The notes: generated by a model from the letters alone, not told the origin. Shown: positions 26,747 to 39,520, counted from the first letter of the stretch. The stretch is 64,000 nucleotides of DNA from Prunella strophiata (GCA_036583965.1 JAZBQD010000001.1:27500597-27564596); one strand, 5' to 3'. Numbers and translations: made by a program.

Positions 26747-26805
26747 ATCTTTATTATTATTCCTATAGTAAACACTTCTTCCAAACATAAGATTGTTAGT
26801 TTGAG
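26747..26805 (+). CDS. exon-like segment I, 59 bp, unidentified
   Basis: A good acceptor (gattttttaccccgcctactttcag) precedes 19 codons plus two bases, ending TTGAG|GTATCC. The reading starts IFIIIPIVNTSSKHK and ends in a split AG. It is phase 0 at the start and phase 2 at the end. The next segment, at 35,755, starts with the single base A, so the two would join through an AGA arginine codon. Hydrophobic start, no recognisable family, moderate donor. Could be chance. Confidence 0.15.
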
Positions 26806-28948
26806 GTATCCAGTATGGATACCAGAAGCTTTTTTTGACACAATATATCAACAATAATCTGATAGTGCAGCAGATTTAAACTATCTCTGTCACTTTAGTT
26901 TGAAGGTGATCCTGTTAGACTAACTTCATCTTGGAAAAGCAGTGACATTCTTACAACAAAGCTTAATGTAGGTTGATACATTAGCCACATGAAGGTCGGA
27001 TACAGAGAAAATTCAAAATATTCAGATGTGCTTCTAGCACTCCTGAAAGCACTGTGGACAGTTCACTGATTATACATCATAACAGATGCAATTATTCATA
27101 TTGTTAAGGACTATAACAGGGGTTTTATAGTACTTCTGTAATTTTGGCATTTAACCCCCCAGAGCTCCTCTTAATGTTTTAATTGTCTAATTTGAGAAAT
27201 TGTATTAACAGTTGCTGTCTTACTTCTGTAAAGAGACAAGATTGTAATCCAGCAGTGAATGCAAGTGATGCTTTTATACACAACACACATGGCTTCAGCC
27301 CTGAAACACCTCTGCCAGTGCAGTGGGATCACCCACTTTAAACCTCAAAAACTCACATGAGCAAAGTTTTAATGCTATTTTACTTTAGAGCTCACAATTT
27401 TAACATCTTTGAGACAATGTTTAATCCTAGGTTCTAGTTATGACCTTAACCCCAACAATTTGAGACCAATGGGGTGCACAGAGCTCTGCAAGGCACTGTC
27501 ACTTCCCTACACTGGATGACAGTAAATTTTCTCCATTGCAGTCTTTGGCAGGCTGATGGTGCTTACACAGCACTTAAATTTTCAGTCACAGATATCAAAG
27601 TACTTATATACCTGCCATGAAATGTGATTGCAAAGAGAAGAAAAAAGAGTAGGAAAAGTTGATAGACATTATTACATAACATGAAGATTAACAGAGAATA
27701 GATTTTATTTGATGGATATATGAGAGTGTTTTAGATTTGGAAACTGAGCTTACTGTATAATCACAAAATATAAGCTGAAAGATATGTACCCAGATTTGTC
27801 TCATGTTTCTTTGACTTGCACAAAAGAACAGTTTCTCATGTGGAAATACTATATTTATCAATTTTGTTATTTAATTGAGTGCTTCTTAAGAATATATTAT
27901 TAATACTGTCTTTTATTATGTGTTTTTTATCTGAACTAAAATATGTTGTGGCTGAATCAACAGGTTCATCATATGCTTTTCTTGGACAGCATTCTTTTAG
28001 TATTCATAATTTCCCTTTAGGAGTGGACATAGATAAATAAATAAAGATCCCCCAATAGTTAATGATGATGATCAGCTATCTTTGTTTAGACAAAGTGATT
28101 GTTAAAAATGCCCAAAGCAACGCATCACCTCTAGGGTACCTACATTTATTATTGCAAGAGGAGCTGAGACAGGAGAGGGAAAAGGGAGCAGGGAAGGAAC
28201 CATCCAGGGAAGTCTCAACCTTTACACATTTCTGACTCTTCTGTAACTTTACTAGATTTACAAACCAGCTGGAATTTCAGCTGAGTGCTGAAATTCCTCC
28301 CTAAGGCCCCATAAAGGTTGGCCAATATGTGCTCAAATTTAATAGCAGATATTGTCTCCTGTCACTGAGCAACTGAGATATTGCCCCAAAAATTCACTTA
28401 GGTCTTCTGCTTGAAGAAAAAACTACCAAATCCAAAAAAACCAGCAATAGAAACAGTGTCTTTTATATTATAACAGCATCCTCCTAAAGGAAAAGTAAGG
28501 AACCAAACCTGTACATGCCAAGATGATGATTTGTCTTGTACAGAAGCTAGAATTTCGTGGGGCAAATGAAGATTTCCTGTAGTACATTACATAAATTAAA
28601 TAATACTTTAAACACCAACCACCACCACCACCCAAAACCAAAGAAACAAAGCAAATTTTGTAAGTTGATTGGTCCCTCAAATGTACTAAACAGAACAGTT
28701 TCAGTCTATGAGATATGATAGGGAAGACATCTTACATGTTCTTTAGTAATTACACACAATATTCATTAGTCCTTCTTTTGACTTCTAGGTTTGCTACCAA
28801 AGTTTTCCAAGCCTGAGGGTTTCCATGCAATCTTTCCATTTTGGAACAAATGTCTTGATGAGGGTGAACATCCCTCAATTATATGTCCAAGTTTCAGGAA
28901 ATGACAGTTTGAAGACAATATTGATTTTTCACAAATTGATGATGATTT

Positions 28949-28972
28949 TTCAGTCTTGGTGGCAAGACTGAA
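28949..28972. repeat. perfect hairpin, 10-bp arms, GTGG loop
   Basis: TTCAGTCTTG, loop GTGG, then CAAGACTGAA. It is preceded by TGATGATG and contains CTGA in its right arm, so it superficially recalls box C and D. At about 40 nt from TGATGA to CTGA it is too short for a normal C/D snoRNA. Confidence 0.9.
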
Positions 28973-31564
28973 ATGAAGAATTTTAAGTCAGTCTCACACA
29001 TTTCATTTTATCCTGGAAATTATTATTTTAAAGAAAAAGTAGGATATTCAAGCACAAAGAGCAATAGTTTTAATAGAGTATACCTTACCCCAAGTTCATC
29101 TCCACCACTGTAATAAATCATGTTACATTTCACACCCTTCTGATATGCAAAGTCAGCCCTTGTACTAGTCTCTATTTCAGTGTGTCAGAGGGCTGGCTCT
29201 GCTCTGCACAGTGAGGGGATGTGTGCCATGTCCACTTGCAAGGATGTGGCATTCTGCCTGCTGGGGACCACAGGGGGCCCTGCAAGTAAATGCAGAACTG
29301 AAGCCTCGAGGGGACACCTCAGTGAATCACATTGCATGAAAGGGCTTATTCAAAACTTGAATACTCAAAAAAATTCAGCATCCATTTAGGGAAAAGACCA
29401 GAAGAGAATGTGCAGATTCTGAAGCTGTAGAGAAACTAAAGGAAGATTCTGATGCTCTGAGATAACTAAACTCAGTGAGGGTATTAGATATACAAATGTA
29501 AAGAGCTCATTATATCTAAAGAGACCATAACAGATTCAATCCAGACCTTGTCAGTAAACAAAGAATCTACAGGTCACTCCATCCAATTGGAAAAGAAATC
29601 ATAAGCATATTATTTTATATGTAAACTAAAGACCAGTCTATTTGGGGGGTGGAGGTTTCCCTGAAAGTTATGCGTGTACTTCTGTGTAATAAAACCTGAT
29701 TTTGAAGAGCTTTGAAACTCCTCTGTTGCCAGCCTCCAGTGCTCTGATATAAACTGTGGAAAACTCAATATATCACAAATATTTGCATTTGAACAACTCT
29801 ATACCTCTCTGCAAGTGAATTTCTCCTGCAGAACTCAGCCCATACATTTTCTTCCACACACAAATCAGATCTATAACTAAAGAAAGATTTGTCCATTTCC
29901 TCTTCTCACAACAGATGACATGAGAAATTAGTTCCATGGCAGATGAGCACCCTGGCAGCACTTTGATTTGTCACCATAAATAAGACTCCTGTAGAGCCTA
30001 ATATATTAAGTAGATGTCAGTACTGACAAAAAGAGTTAAAGAGCTCCCTCCAGAACAGTAGAGAGTATTTGCATGTTTGGACACCTTTTTGTAAGAGTTT
30101 TTTCAAGCTTCTAAATAGGAATTTGAATCAATTAATATTTTGTGGCAGAAGAGTTTACATCATTACGTTGTTGCTTTTAAAAACTAATTTATCAAGGGAT
30201 GGTGAACAAGTATTAGGCTATATATGTTGACTTTAACATGCTTAGGATTGCATTGGAATGATTGGGAGAAAACATACCCTCCATGCACACAAAGATGAAC
30301 TTCTTCCCTGCATTCTGACCTATCCCTTTCCTACCATGGCATATGAGTTACTCTTTAATTTTTATTTATTCACATATTGCAAGATGTTTGTATATCCTAC
30401 AACATTGTTTTTGAAGCAAAAGGTGATTTTGGAATCTTTGTCATCCTGTCAAAGACTGCACTTGCGGGAGTTAACAGATCACTACAGTCAGCCATCAAAA
30501 GCACTGTTCAAGAACTGAAATGGATCACCTGCTAAGCATTGCTCTGAAATTGCCAATATTTATTTTTTCTGAGTTATGGAGCTCTTTGTCATTAAACTAC
30601 TTTTAAGAAAGGCAACTAACTGATAATTCTTCTGCAGGTGCTTTCATAACAAAGCATTTGCATTTCTAGGGTTAGACCTCAACTGTCTATATTGAAATCA
30701 ACCAGATTTAAATGAAAAAAAAAAAAAAGGACATGTTAAATGAATTTTAAAACTGTCACAATATTAAGCAGCAGATCACCCAGAAGAGCAAAGCTTCATC
30801 CCAAAGCTCACTGAAAGATTTTAAATACTCAGAGATCTTTACATCACTCTGGATTTACAGAACTTCTTATATGCAATATGATTAGTAGCTGATGATTAAG
30901 AAAAAGACAATTCAGAGCCCTTGGTATTCCTTTGGTTTCTGGTTGAATGAATAGAAATAAATACTGCTGCCTAAGGCAGCTGCTTGTAACAGCATCTTAC
31001 TATTGTCACAGGCCACAAACCATAATTAAAGGCAAATCCTGCCCAGAAACTGTTCTAATGAATCACTGAAATAATCAAAAGGGTAAAACTGCTCTAATGT
31101 TTTTAAAACAAGAATTTCATTTGGAGATAAATGTTTAACTTTGTTGATGGGTAAGAACCTTCATGAGTGATTAGCAGCATGACTCTGTATGACATTGACT
31201 GAAAGGGAATTTGCCATTATTCCACTGGAAAGTCCTTGAAAATGAAGCAATCAAAGCATTTTTGTTTAAATGGAAATTTTTCTTGAAAAAAACCCACTGC
31301 TCTTTTGAAATGCAGGACTTTTGTCTGATCAATTTGACTTTGAGGTCTCTGCAAATAAACTTCTTTTCTTTTCCAACTCAACTCAGGTCTCTTTTTTTGC
31401 TTTGCTTTCCCCATCAACCCAGATGTTAAGCAAAACACAGCTCTGAATTAATGTGCAGCTCTATTTCTACATAGATTTAACACACTAACTTTTATAATCA
31501 TTTCACTTCCATGATTTCAGAAAATGCTCTAGGCATGTAAGGACTATGACTGTGAATGCAGTGG

Positions 31565-31581
31565 AAAAAAAAAAAAAAAAA
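31565..31581. repeat. poly(A) tract, 17 nt
   Basis: Pure A run. No upstream AATAAA-ended retrocopy could be recognised. Confidence 0.9.
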
Positions 31582-33419
31582 GTTAGGAAAAGCAGTTTTC
31601 TAGCCATCATATTAAAAGAGTTCTCAGACAACTGAAACAAGACAGCTGACATAAACTGATGGTGCTTTGCTGACTCCCAAGCCAGCTGTGTTGATTTGTA
31701 CACACTGAGCTCCTGACCCACTGTTCCAACAGTCAATACAATTTTACAGCTATTTCTGCCATCCTGATAAGGCAAGGCTCCAGTCAAGTTACACTCCATT
31801 AAATGAATGCCATCCATACAGAGTTAAGCCAAGCCTTATCAGGCCTTCACAATAAAATGACAATAAACTTCACAGAACAGATACCCACTCCACACTGAGG
31901 ACTAATTAGGTTTGCATAAACTCCAGTGGGACACAAAAAGAACATCTCTATAGTAACCACAGGCGTGCTGCTGGTTTTGCACTGAGCTGACACTACTCTT
32001 TAGTCAGCTGATGCAAACCAGGTCCCCAGTGCCAGGAGACTGGTACAAATGCCACCTACTCTTTGCAGTTGAGGTTTCCTAAATGGCTGCACTTTGTTTA
32101 GCTTTATCTGTATTGCAAAAGTTCTACTTGTGGGGGGGAAAAAAAACAGAAAGCCATGAATGTATAATACAGAAAAGCTCATCTTGGTTCTGGATTTCCT
32201 AAAGTTCAGCTGCAAATGCCTCACAGGGGCAAGCTCCAGAGCAGTGTGCACATAGGCACATGCAACCAAGACCATATGCATGTGCCCAAGCAGGTGGGGA
32301 CATAAATTTGGGTGTGTAGGCTTCCCTCAGAGCCCTGTAAGGTAGAAAAGTAGCACCCTCACTTTGCAAAGGAAAAGTGAGAGGTGGGACAGCTAAAGGA
32401 CAGATTTTTTGTCCTTTATTTTTGATAATTTGAGGTCTTCTTCCTGGCTGAGTTCAGTATTATAAAAATGAATACAGCTGATTTATCTCCAGCAAGCCAA
32501 GCTCCTAGTCAGTGATAACAAGGTCTCCTGTTCAGGGTTTTCATGGAAAACCAATCTTAGTCACTTTTGAGGCCAAAGAAGTTGTTGCAACTCCACAGTA
32601 AAGTTAGTCACCAGTTTTCACCAGGAAGGTCTGCAGTGTTCTGAACTATTTCAGCAGATTTAGCACCAGTTTTGCAAAATTTTCCTCATAATCAGTATAT
32701 TTTATCTCTCTAGTGAAATGAAAATTTACTCTAGGAAACTGAGTCAATAAAAAAAAAAATTATCTTTTTGTTAATTTTCTGAAGAAACCCACTAAACAAA
32801 TCTCAGTAAAACTATTATCCTAAAGTACTGGAAAACAAACTCTTTAAAAAAGGCTTCACAAATAATTTGCAAGTGGCAAGAGCAACTCAAAAAACCTCAC
32901 ATATGCCAGTAAAATATACCAAAGACCACCATAATGAAGAGGAACACAATGCAAACAGCAATAAGAATTTACAGTCAGCTTCATAAAAAAAAAATAAAAA
33001 GGTAGTGCTTTGAGAGTATACAAAGGAGAATTTAATTCAACAATTAAGAGGGCAGATAAATATAGATAAAGAATCACTTACAAAAAAAATTTAGATCTAT
33101 CTACAAATACTTTATAGACATGTATTTCAAAAAGTTTCAAGTTGCCAGTGGAAAATATGTTAGTTCAAATACATCAATATAACATTGGAAAACAAAGCAT
33201 TTTCTGTCCTACTGAGAGAGGGTACTATATGCACTGCAGAAAAAAATGACAATAATACTGCTTAGACAGTGCACAAATAGATCTGGGTAAAGGCAAACTT
33301 ATACTTGACTACCTGGTTCTCAAAGTCATACAATTATTTCAGAACCAAAGCTGGCATAGATACACACACAGAAAGGAAATTTTCAAATTTTCAAGAGGCT
33401 GTCCAGACCTTGACTCCTC

Positions 33420-33640
33420 AGACAACATGACAACAAGCAGAAGGAGAAACCAGCTCATCTGGGCACTGTGTTAGACACCACCTGTACCAGCCCTGCTCCC
33501 AACTCCATGCCAAGTCCCTGCAGCCCCCAGCCAGGTGCAGCACAGTCCTCAAGTGCTCAGGCCTCCCTGCAGCCTCAGCCTGTTTAACAGGAAAACTCAG
33601 CCCTTGTGTAGTTTTCAGTCCTTTCTTCCACCCTAACCAA
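33420..33640. other. GC-rich islet without CpG
   Basis: GC-rich block (caccagccctgctcc-like text, ctgcagcccccagccagg) with no CG dinucleotide, located about 300 bp from the low-coordinate side of the 34-kb LTR. The 77-codon minus frame in it is unrecognised. It may be decayed repeat. Confidence 0.35.
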
Positions 33641-34024
33641 GAGAAAGCCACAGTGTCCCTCCTGTCTCATTTAATTACTACAACAAGGGTTTGGTGTCCT
33701 GTGCAACATGAGCAAAACCACAGGGACAGTGTGCTGTATACACTAGGGTCTATACTGGCTTAATTCAAGTTGCTGTGCACTGGAACTACAGGAATGCCTC
33801 ACACAAGCTCTTCCTTTGAGCAGCAAGCAACAATGTAGAAGAAATCAATAAAAAAGTGTAAAATTCAGAAGATAATGCCACCAAACAAAGCGCAGGAACA
33901 TGTAAGGACTTTTTCCTTATTGCTAGAAATTTCACTACAGACTAAAAAGCACCAAAATTACCTGAAGCTGCTTTGAAGATAAAGAGTTGTCACAGCACAT
34001 GGCACAGTTGAGATGACCATGATA

Positions 34025-34109
34025 TTCAGAGCACCACCATGCAATTCCAGAAAGCTTCAAGCACCAAGCCATACAGAGCACCATCATACCACAGCAGAAA
34101 GCTTCAAGA
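34025..34109 (-). repeat. tandem repeat inside the 34-kb LTR
   Basis: Two diverged copies (about 34,025-34,061 and 34,071-34,109) share cagaaagcttcaag at one end and cagagcaccaccat / cagagcaccatcat at the other. They lie just downstream of the TATA box, in the presumed R-U5 part. Confidence 0.75.
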
Positions 34110-34140
34110 ATCTGTCGTTTTTTTTCGGGTTTTAGCCCAG

Positions 34141-34149
34141 CCTTTTATA
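34141..34149 (-). promoter_or_regulatory. LTR TATA box
   Basis: TATAAAAGG on the minus strand, about 160 bp inside the TG-start of the LTR at 34,310. Position fits the U3 promoter of a retroviral LTR. Confidence 0.55.
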
Positions 34150-34359
34150 CCCCTCATGTTAATGCATTGCACCTGTGTGCCCTCTGTCCCCCTTGGTGGT
34201 TGGTCAGTGCCCTGGGCACTCCATGGCTCGTTAGCTCCAATGTGATTCACCTGCCCTGCACAGCTGCACCCACTGGGGATGGGGCTGGAGCCCCACTCCT
34301 AATCACCACAAACTGTATGCCTACACAGAGTTACCTAATTGAATGAATTGAAGTCCTAG

Positions 34360-34520
34360 AGAATGGGTGCTTCCTGCAAGTGCTGGAGTCTGTCTGCATC
34401 TGCTTGGGCAAGCCCTGCTGTGCTGGGGGTTGTTGCTGTGCCATGGTGGGAAATGGGAGTCAGGCTGCAAAACACCTGCAGAGAGAGAATTGTAGTGCTG
34501 AGTGTGCTGAGCAGAGAGCA
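34360..34520. other. GC-enriched block beside the LTR
   Basis: GC-enriched, CpG-free text (cttgggcaagccctgctgtg) immediately outside the TG-start of the LTR. Overlapping short open frames on both strands are composition effects. It could be host DNA or part of an older repeat. Confidence 0.3.
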
Positions 34521-35082
34521 CACACTGCTGGCCTTGCTACATTATCAGTTTCTGTAGGAGGTGGGGGAATAAAAAGCAGAAAAACACGTTTGCTAGTAGC
34601 ATTTGTGTTGTAGTAAGACACACTGAGGCTATGAACACTTCTTACATGTGTTCAGCCACATTGGTGATAATTTTAAACTGCAATACTTGACAAACAGATG
34701 GAGAAGGGCAAGAGACACAAAAGTCCTTTGGTTCATGGATAAAACAAGTGTTTATAGGAAGACATTTGATCAAGGATGAGTTTTTTAAAAGAGGATTAAG
34801 ACAACTCAAGAGCTGGATGGGGAACAATCCAAGTAATAGCAGGTTGTGAAAATGTAAGAACACCATTCATTCTGCACAGAATGAGACAGGATTTTCATGA
34901 GAGAAAAAATGCAATCATATGATTAAGACAACATGGAAAACATTCACAAGGGTCAAATTACAATTGCACTGATACAGTCTAATGTTTCAATGTTTATTCA
35001 CACAAACCTCATACTATTTTTATAGTGGAAAAGTGAAATAAAGAGGATTGCAGAGAATAAATTGTCACACTTTTGTTGTGAT

Positions 35083-35096
35083 GTATATATATATAC
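35083..35096. repeat. (TA)n dinucleotide run
   Basis: Short pure run tatatatatata within gatg...cctg. Simple-sequence repeat. Confidence 0.85.
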
Positions 35097-35754
35097 CTGT
35101 GAATTGTTATGCATGGTTAAGTATTCCAAGAGAGGACTATTTCTAGAATACAGTTTTTTTCTTAAATATATGGATTAGATAGAACTTTAGCATGGTGTTC
35201 TAACTATTATAAACGAGTCACAGAAGTTTTTAGAGCATGAGCTGAGGCTAGGGTTCATTCCAATATTATATACTGCAGAAAGCAGCCCTACCTCCCCCAA
35301 TATACTCACAGTTCCCCAAAATTACATAACAAACTTGATTAGTTTTCATGTTTCTGTAATATTTATAATTTTGCTTCTCCTTTTTTCTTATCTCTTTATC
35401 TGATAGAGAAGGGGAGAAATGGAGAATGAGCCAAGAAATGTAAATAATTTAAGTAAAAATTGTGTTTTGCTGCAAGTTTTCAAAATAAAGTGAAACATTT
35501 TTACAGTAAAAAAATCCATAAATATTTATTATATGAAATACATAAAAATCTTGACCAGTTCAAGTTACAACTGGTTTTCTTAAACAATGGTGGACAACAA
35601 ACACTGTCAAGTAACAGAGAACACTCTATTATTTATGACTCAGATGCTTTCACATCTGGTGATACCAAGGCACTGAGTAGTAGCAAAAATGGAGCTGTCA
35701 GAAAAAGTTGTGTCAGACCAGCCTGATGTCCTTTAATACTCTTTACTGGCCCAG

Positions 35755-35971
35755 AGACTTTGTGAATGGGGAAGAAGTAGAAGACTCAGACCTTGTGATT
35801 TTTATCTGGTGTATCCCAGAGGTCATTCTCATGAAAGAGATGGGTAAACCTGGACTAGATTATAGCAGTGGGATGCACAAAGTGTGCAAGAGATTCTTTG
35901 AAAAGCAATACAGTGACTACAGTGTCTTCTACATCCATGTGGATGGAACATCTGCAAAAGGAAAAGTTCAG
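35755..35971 (+). CDS. exon-like segment D, 217 bp, unidentified
   Basis: This is the longest exon-like segment. An acceptor-like stretch (tttaatactctttactggcccag) is followed by one base completing a codon and then 72 open codons, ending at GTTCAG|GTGAGG. Only this frame is open across the segment; the full open run is 35,684-36,010. The reading begins DFVNGEEVEDSDLV, contains KVCKRFFEKQYSDYSV and ends DGTSAKGKVQ. It is rich in charged and aromatic residues and looks protein-like, but I cannot name a family. Phase 2 start matches segment I at 26,747. It may also be a pseudogene fragment or a chance frame. Confidence 0.3.
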
Positions 35972-38900
35972 GTGAGGTACCCAAAGTCATTCTTAGTAAG
36001 AGCAAAGATCTGATTCTGCCTCTTGTGAAGTTTGTAGTCTCCACACATAAAAAAAAAAAAAAAGATTTTATGCATTCCTGTCAAGGATGCCAGAGGTTTT
36101 CTAATCCCATTCTGAGTAAAAGGGGTCTCTTAAGGTTCTCTCAGTCTATTTTTTCATAATAGGCTTTGTGATGTTCTGAAAATTATACATGTTGTGATGA
36201 CACATGACACGAGGTGCAGTTGAATGATGACTTTCAGAAGTGGGCTTAAACCAACATGGGAAACCTCACCAGAATCAGGAAAAATATGGATTTTTAAAAG
36301 TGCATTTAAAAATGTACAAAAATTTCAAATTTGTGTTCTACAGAAAAGTTTAAAAGCATGCTCATGCTCTCCTCTGATTTTGAAACTCTGTCCTGTGTTC
36401 AGGGGATCCTACACAAGTAGGATTCAAAGCTAGCAGAGAATTTGTCACTGTTCTTCCCCCTCACCAGGCAAGCCAAAGCCCAGGGCCAAAGTTCCTGCTG
36501 CCTGTAGAGCAGGATGAGAGGATGGATTCCACCCAACAGAAGCAACATTGGAGAAATTTGTTTCACTATGTTTCTAGCATTCTTGCAAAAATGAATATGA
36601 TCTTATATCACAGGAATGTTTTGTCAGTGAATGAATCAGGGGCATGCTAATAGAAGGGGGAGCTTCTGTTTGTACACACATATCTCAGTAATCAGCAGTG
36701 ATGGGAAAGCAAATACTGAAATGTTCAGGACAGTTAAATGGGAGTTGAAATATGATCGTTTCTTAAATTGTGGCTGACTCTGGCAGGGTATTTTTAAGCA
36801 GGATTTCAGCCAATGTCTGAAAAAGTGCACATAAAGCAGCCTTGAGCTTTTAATTTAATTTATATCAACCAGCCTACTTGGAGTTTTCAAATTGATTCAC
36901 AACCACTGTTTGAACATTCTGTGACAGGAGCAATGCATATTGAAGTAGCTAAAGTTCTCCTTTCATCATGCCTAATTAACTGTATTTCTGTCACAGGGAG
37001 TTGCAAAATATTAGAATATAAATGCATTCTGGATATCAGCAAATTTTAACAGTTGTGACTGGGATGAAATTCATGATTTGGCTATGATGCCATTGAGTAA
37101 TCTTCTACTATATTCAAGTATCCTTTTTCAATATGGTCAATGGAATGATAAAAAGTTCTCAATTGTCATAAGTACTGTGTGGTCATGTTTGTGCTTTAAT
37201 TAAAATGATACCACAGTAGTAGAAATACTGAGAGTGTTCAAAAACATCAAATCAGTGATGCCATCAGGAAAATTCAGGTTTCAGATAAGAGCTGAATGGT
37301 GAATACAGAAAATAATCTCAGCAAATATTACGTATGAGACTGTTTCTTGAGCATTTTGGAAAAATAAACATATTTATAACAATCTGGAAATCACCTGCAT
37401 GGGAACTAAGCATTCAGAATAACACATTTGCTCTGAATAATTTATCCACTTCCAATATTTACTCTTACATACTCTAGAATTGAATTACTCATATGTAAGC
37501 AACCATAATTGGAAGAGTATTAAAATTCTATTTTCTACCACAGGTTTCTCTATGACCTTGAGCAAGCTGTACAGATTTTTTGTGCATTTGTTCTGCTTTC
37601 CAAACTCAGCAATGAAGGAACTGACAGAACCATGAGGATGAAAATTTTCTGATGCATACAAGTAATGTTCCAGCACCATGGGCACCTAAGAAACCTGTGC
37701 AGAGCCCTTTGGAGAGAGGACTGGCAGGACAGGGACTTGCACCATGGAGTTGTTATTTAGGTCTAGATAAGCAGGATAGTCCTGAACCATGATCCAATGG
37801 CCATGATCAGTGTTGCAACCTTGTGCTTCCTCTTGCATTTCAGCCTTTATTTTAACCTGTTGTAGCTATGAAGATTCTTCAAGAGAAGAGAGACAAGACT
37901 GAAATCCTTCAGGCCTCCATATCTGAAAAGAGTCACTTGGTTTATCTGAGGGAAAAAAAACCACATCCAAAAATCATGAGAAAAATATCAGAATACCCAC
38001 AGGCTGTAAATAAGGATTAGTCCCACTTAAAACAGCACTAGCAGGGGCAGTTAAACAGGCACACTTCCCATTTTGTCTGTTCCTGCACACTTCACTTGGG
38101 CTGCAAGGAAATCAGAGCTGTGACAGATCATTTATATTAATACAACGCACCTGCCAAATTATTTATACACCATAAGCATCAGTCTGGAGAAAGTGCACTC
38201 TGGGAACTTCATTGGTAGAGAAGAAAGGCTTCACTGGGAGGAAGGCATGTGAAAATAGTGCAGGATTTTGATCTCAGATATACTCTGGTAAATAGAGAGT
38301 GATGCCATTGAAGCCTGTAGACCTAGTTTGGCTTCACACCAGTGAATGTGATTGACAGGAGGAAAAGTGTAAAATTGCAGCATAAGGTGATAAGTCACTG
38401 ACAAGAAAATTGGAAAGAGAAATACAAGTTAGTGCTGGATTGATCTACTATTCTGTGTGTTTCTCCTGGAGTAACTGAGCATTCCTACCAGGCTTCTTTG
38501 ACTATAATCAGTTATTTTCTAATCTCTAGGTGAACATTAATTTTAAATTATTGGGTGCTCCTAAATTTTGAAAAGCTAAATAAAAGCTACAGCTTAAAAG
38601 AGCATGTTTTCACAAGCACTAAAGAAACAGAAATATTTGGTAAACACTGATTAGTTCTTCTAAAATTATTTAGTTTTAGTATTAAACTGCTTTTTTATCA
38701 TGGGCCTTGCTTTAGAAGGAGTTCAGTTATCCAAATGTCAACCCTTACTAGTAAAGGGCTTCAGATCTGCTCCATACAAGGTCTTTCAAAGTTATATCTT
38801 AATCTCAGCTATCTTGAAATTTAGTGTGCTCATATTCAGTTCCTTAAAGAGAGAGGTTTTCAGTGCTGACACAAAGAGGGATTTAGGGGAAGCTGTATGC

Positions 38901-39468
38901 TTTATTCAGCATAGAACATTTAATTTACTGTGTTTGATCTGTAGGTCATTAAAGTTTATTGAACTTTTTTTTTTTTCAGCTGATTGCACTGACTTCAGTT
39001 CAGGCCCCATTACCTATGACTTTCAGAGGATCACATGCTAATGCATGATCCAGTTTCTTTGCTCTTAAATCAACCTGCACATGTAATAGCCAGTCAGCAT
39101 TATTCCTTTAGATTCCTTCCTTTGAGCTGAGCTGCTATGAAAGTATGTGTACCCTCAAACCAGAAGGAGAACTTAACATTAATCACTATGAAAAAAGCAT
39201 TAAGCAGAAATTAGTTAACAAATCAAGGACCAATTTTTTTCCAGCCCAGTGATCTGCCTTTTTTTCAAACTGACACTGCATAACAGAAAATAATCTTGCA
39301 CATTAATAAATTCAGAGAGGCTGACAGTACAGCATACAGTTCTGCAGGATGCATATCTTGAATGACTACACAGGTGTTAGCATCCTCTTTCTAAGCAGAA
39401 ACCTGTAGATATACATAGTTCATAAGGAATAAATAATACAAACAAGATATTGACTCTTCTATTTTCAG
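35972..39468. other. AT-rich non-coding stretch
   Basis: No supportable gene. It holds a 15-A tract (36,049-36,063) and a 37-bp minus-strand exon-like segment (36,465-36,501). A plus-strand open segment ending CTG|GTAAAT near 38,288 has only a weak acceptor and was left out. Confidence 0.55.
36465..36501 (-). other. minus-strand exon-like segment, 37 bp
   Basis: On the minus strand a superb acceptor (CATCCTCTCATCCTGCTCTACAG) precedes 37 bp ending CCTG|GTGAGG. All three frames are open because the segment is so short. No partner exon is recognised. It is a likely decoy. Confidence 0.12.
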
Positions 39469-39520
39469 AACAGGAGAAGCAAGCATGAAAAATGTTCCTG
39501 TAATAGCCATGACTTCAAAG
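39469..39520 (+). other. exon-like segment E, 52 bp
   Basis: A clean acceptor (tgactcttctattttcag) precedes 52 bp that end TCAAAG|GTATTA. In the frame that starts with one split base it reads TGEASMKNVPVIAMTSK and ends in phase 0. It would need an upstream exon ending in phase 2, and none was found after 35,971. A second frame is also open. Confidence 0.13.

Larger units (their letters stand above)
26806..33900. other. AT-rich non-coding stretch
   Basis: No supportable gene. It contains a perfect hairpin (28,949-28,972), a 17-A tract (31,565-31,581) and a CpG-free GC-rich islet (33,420-33,640). A 104-codon minus frame at 31,503-31,817 spans the A-tract and has no recognisable family. Confidence 0.6.
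33990..34310 (-). mobile_element. solo or fragmentary endogenous retrovirus LTR
   Basis: Read on the minus strand, the block opens with TGTGGTGATTAGGAGTGGGG at 34,310 and has a GC-rich U3. A TATA box TATAAAAGG lies at 34,141-34,149, followed about 30 bp on by CCCGAAAAAAAACGACAGA, a plausible start of R. A 39-45-bp tandem repeat lies downstream. These are the order and spacing of a retroviral LTR promoter. The 3' boundary, a clear AATAAA and the target duplication could not be fixed (AATAAG lies at 33,916-33,921), so the low-coordinate end is approximate. No gag, pol or env text is seen next to it. It would be inert as a provirus. Confidence 0.55.

Noticed and set aside
31503..31817. 104-codon minus-strand frame
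   Set aside because: Contains a poly-phenylalanine stretch from the poly(A) tract; not protein-like overall.
33300..33360. Minus-strand segment between a good acceptor and CCAG|GTAGTC
   Set aside because: All three frames contain stops, so it is at most a non-coding decoy.
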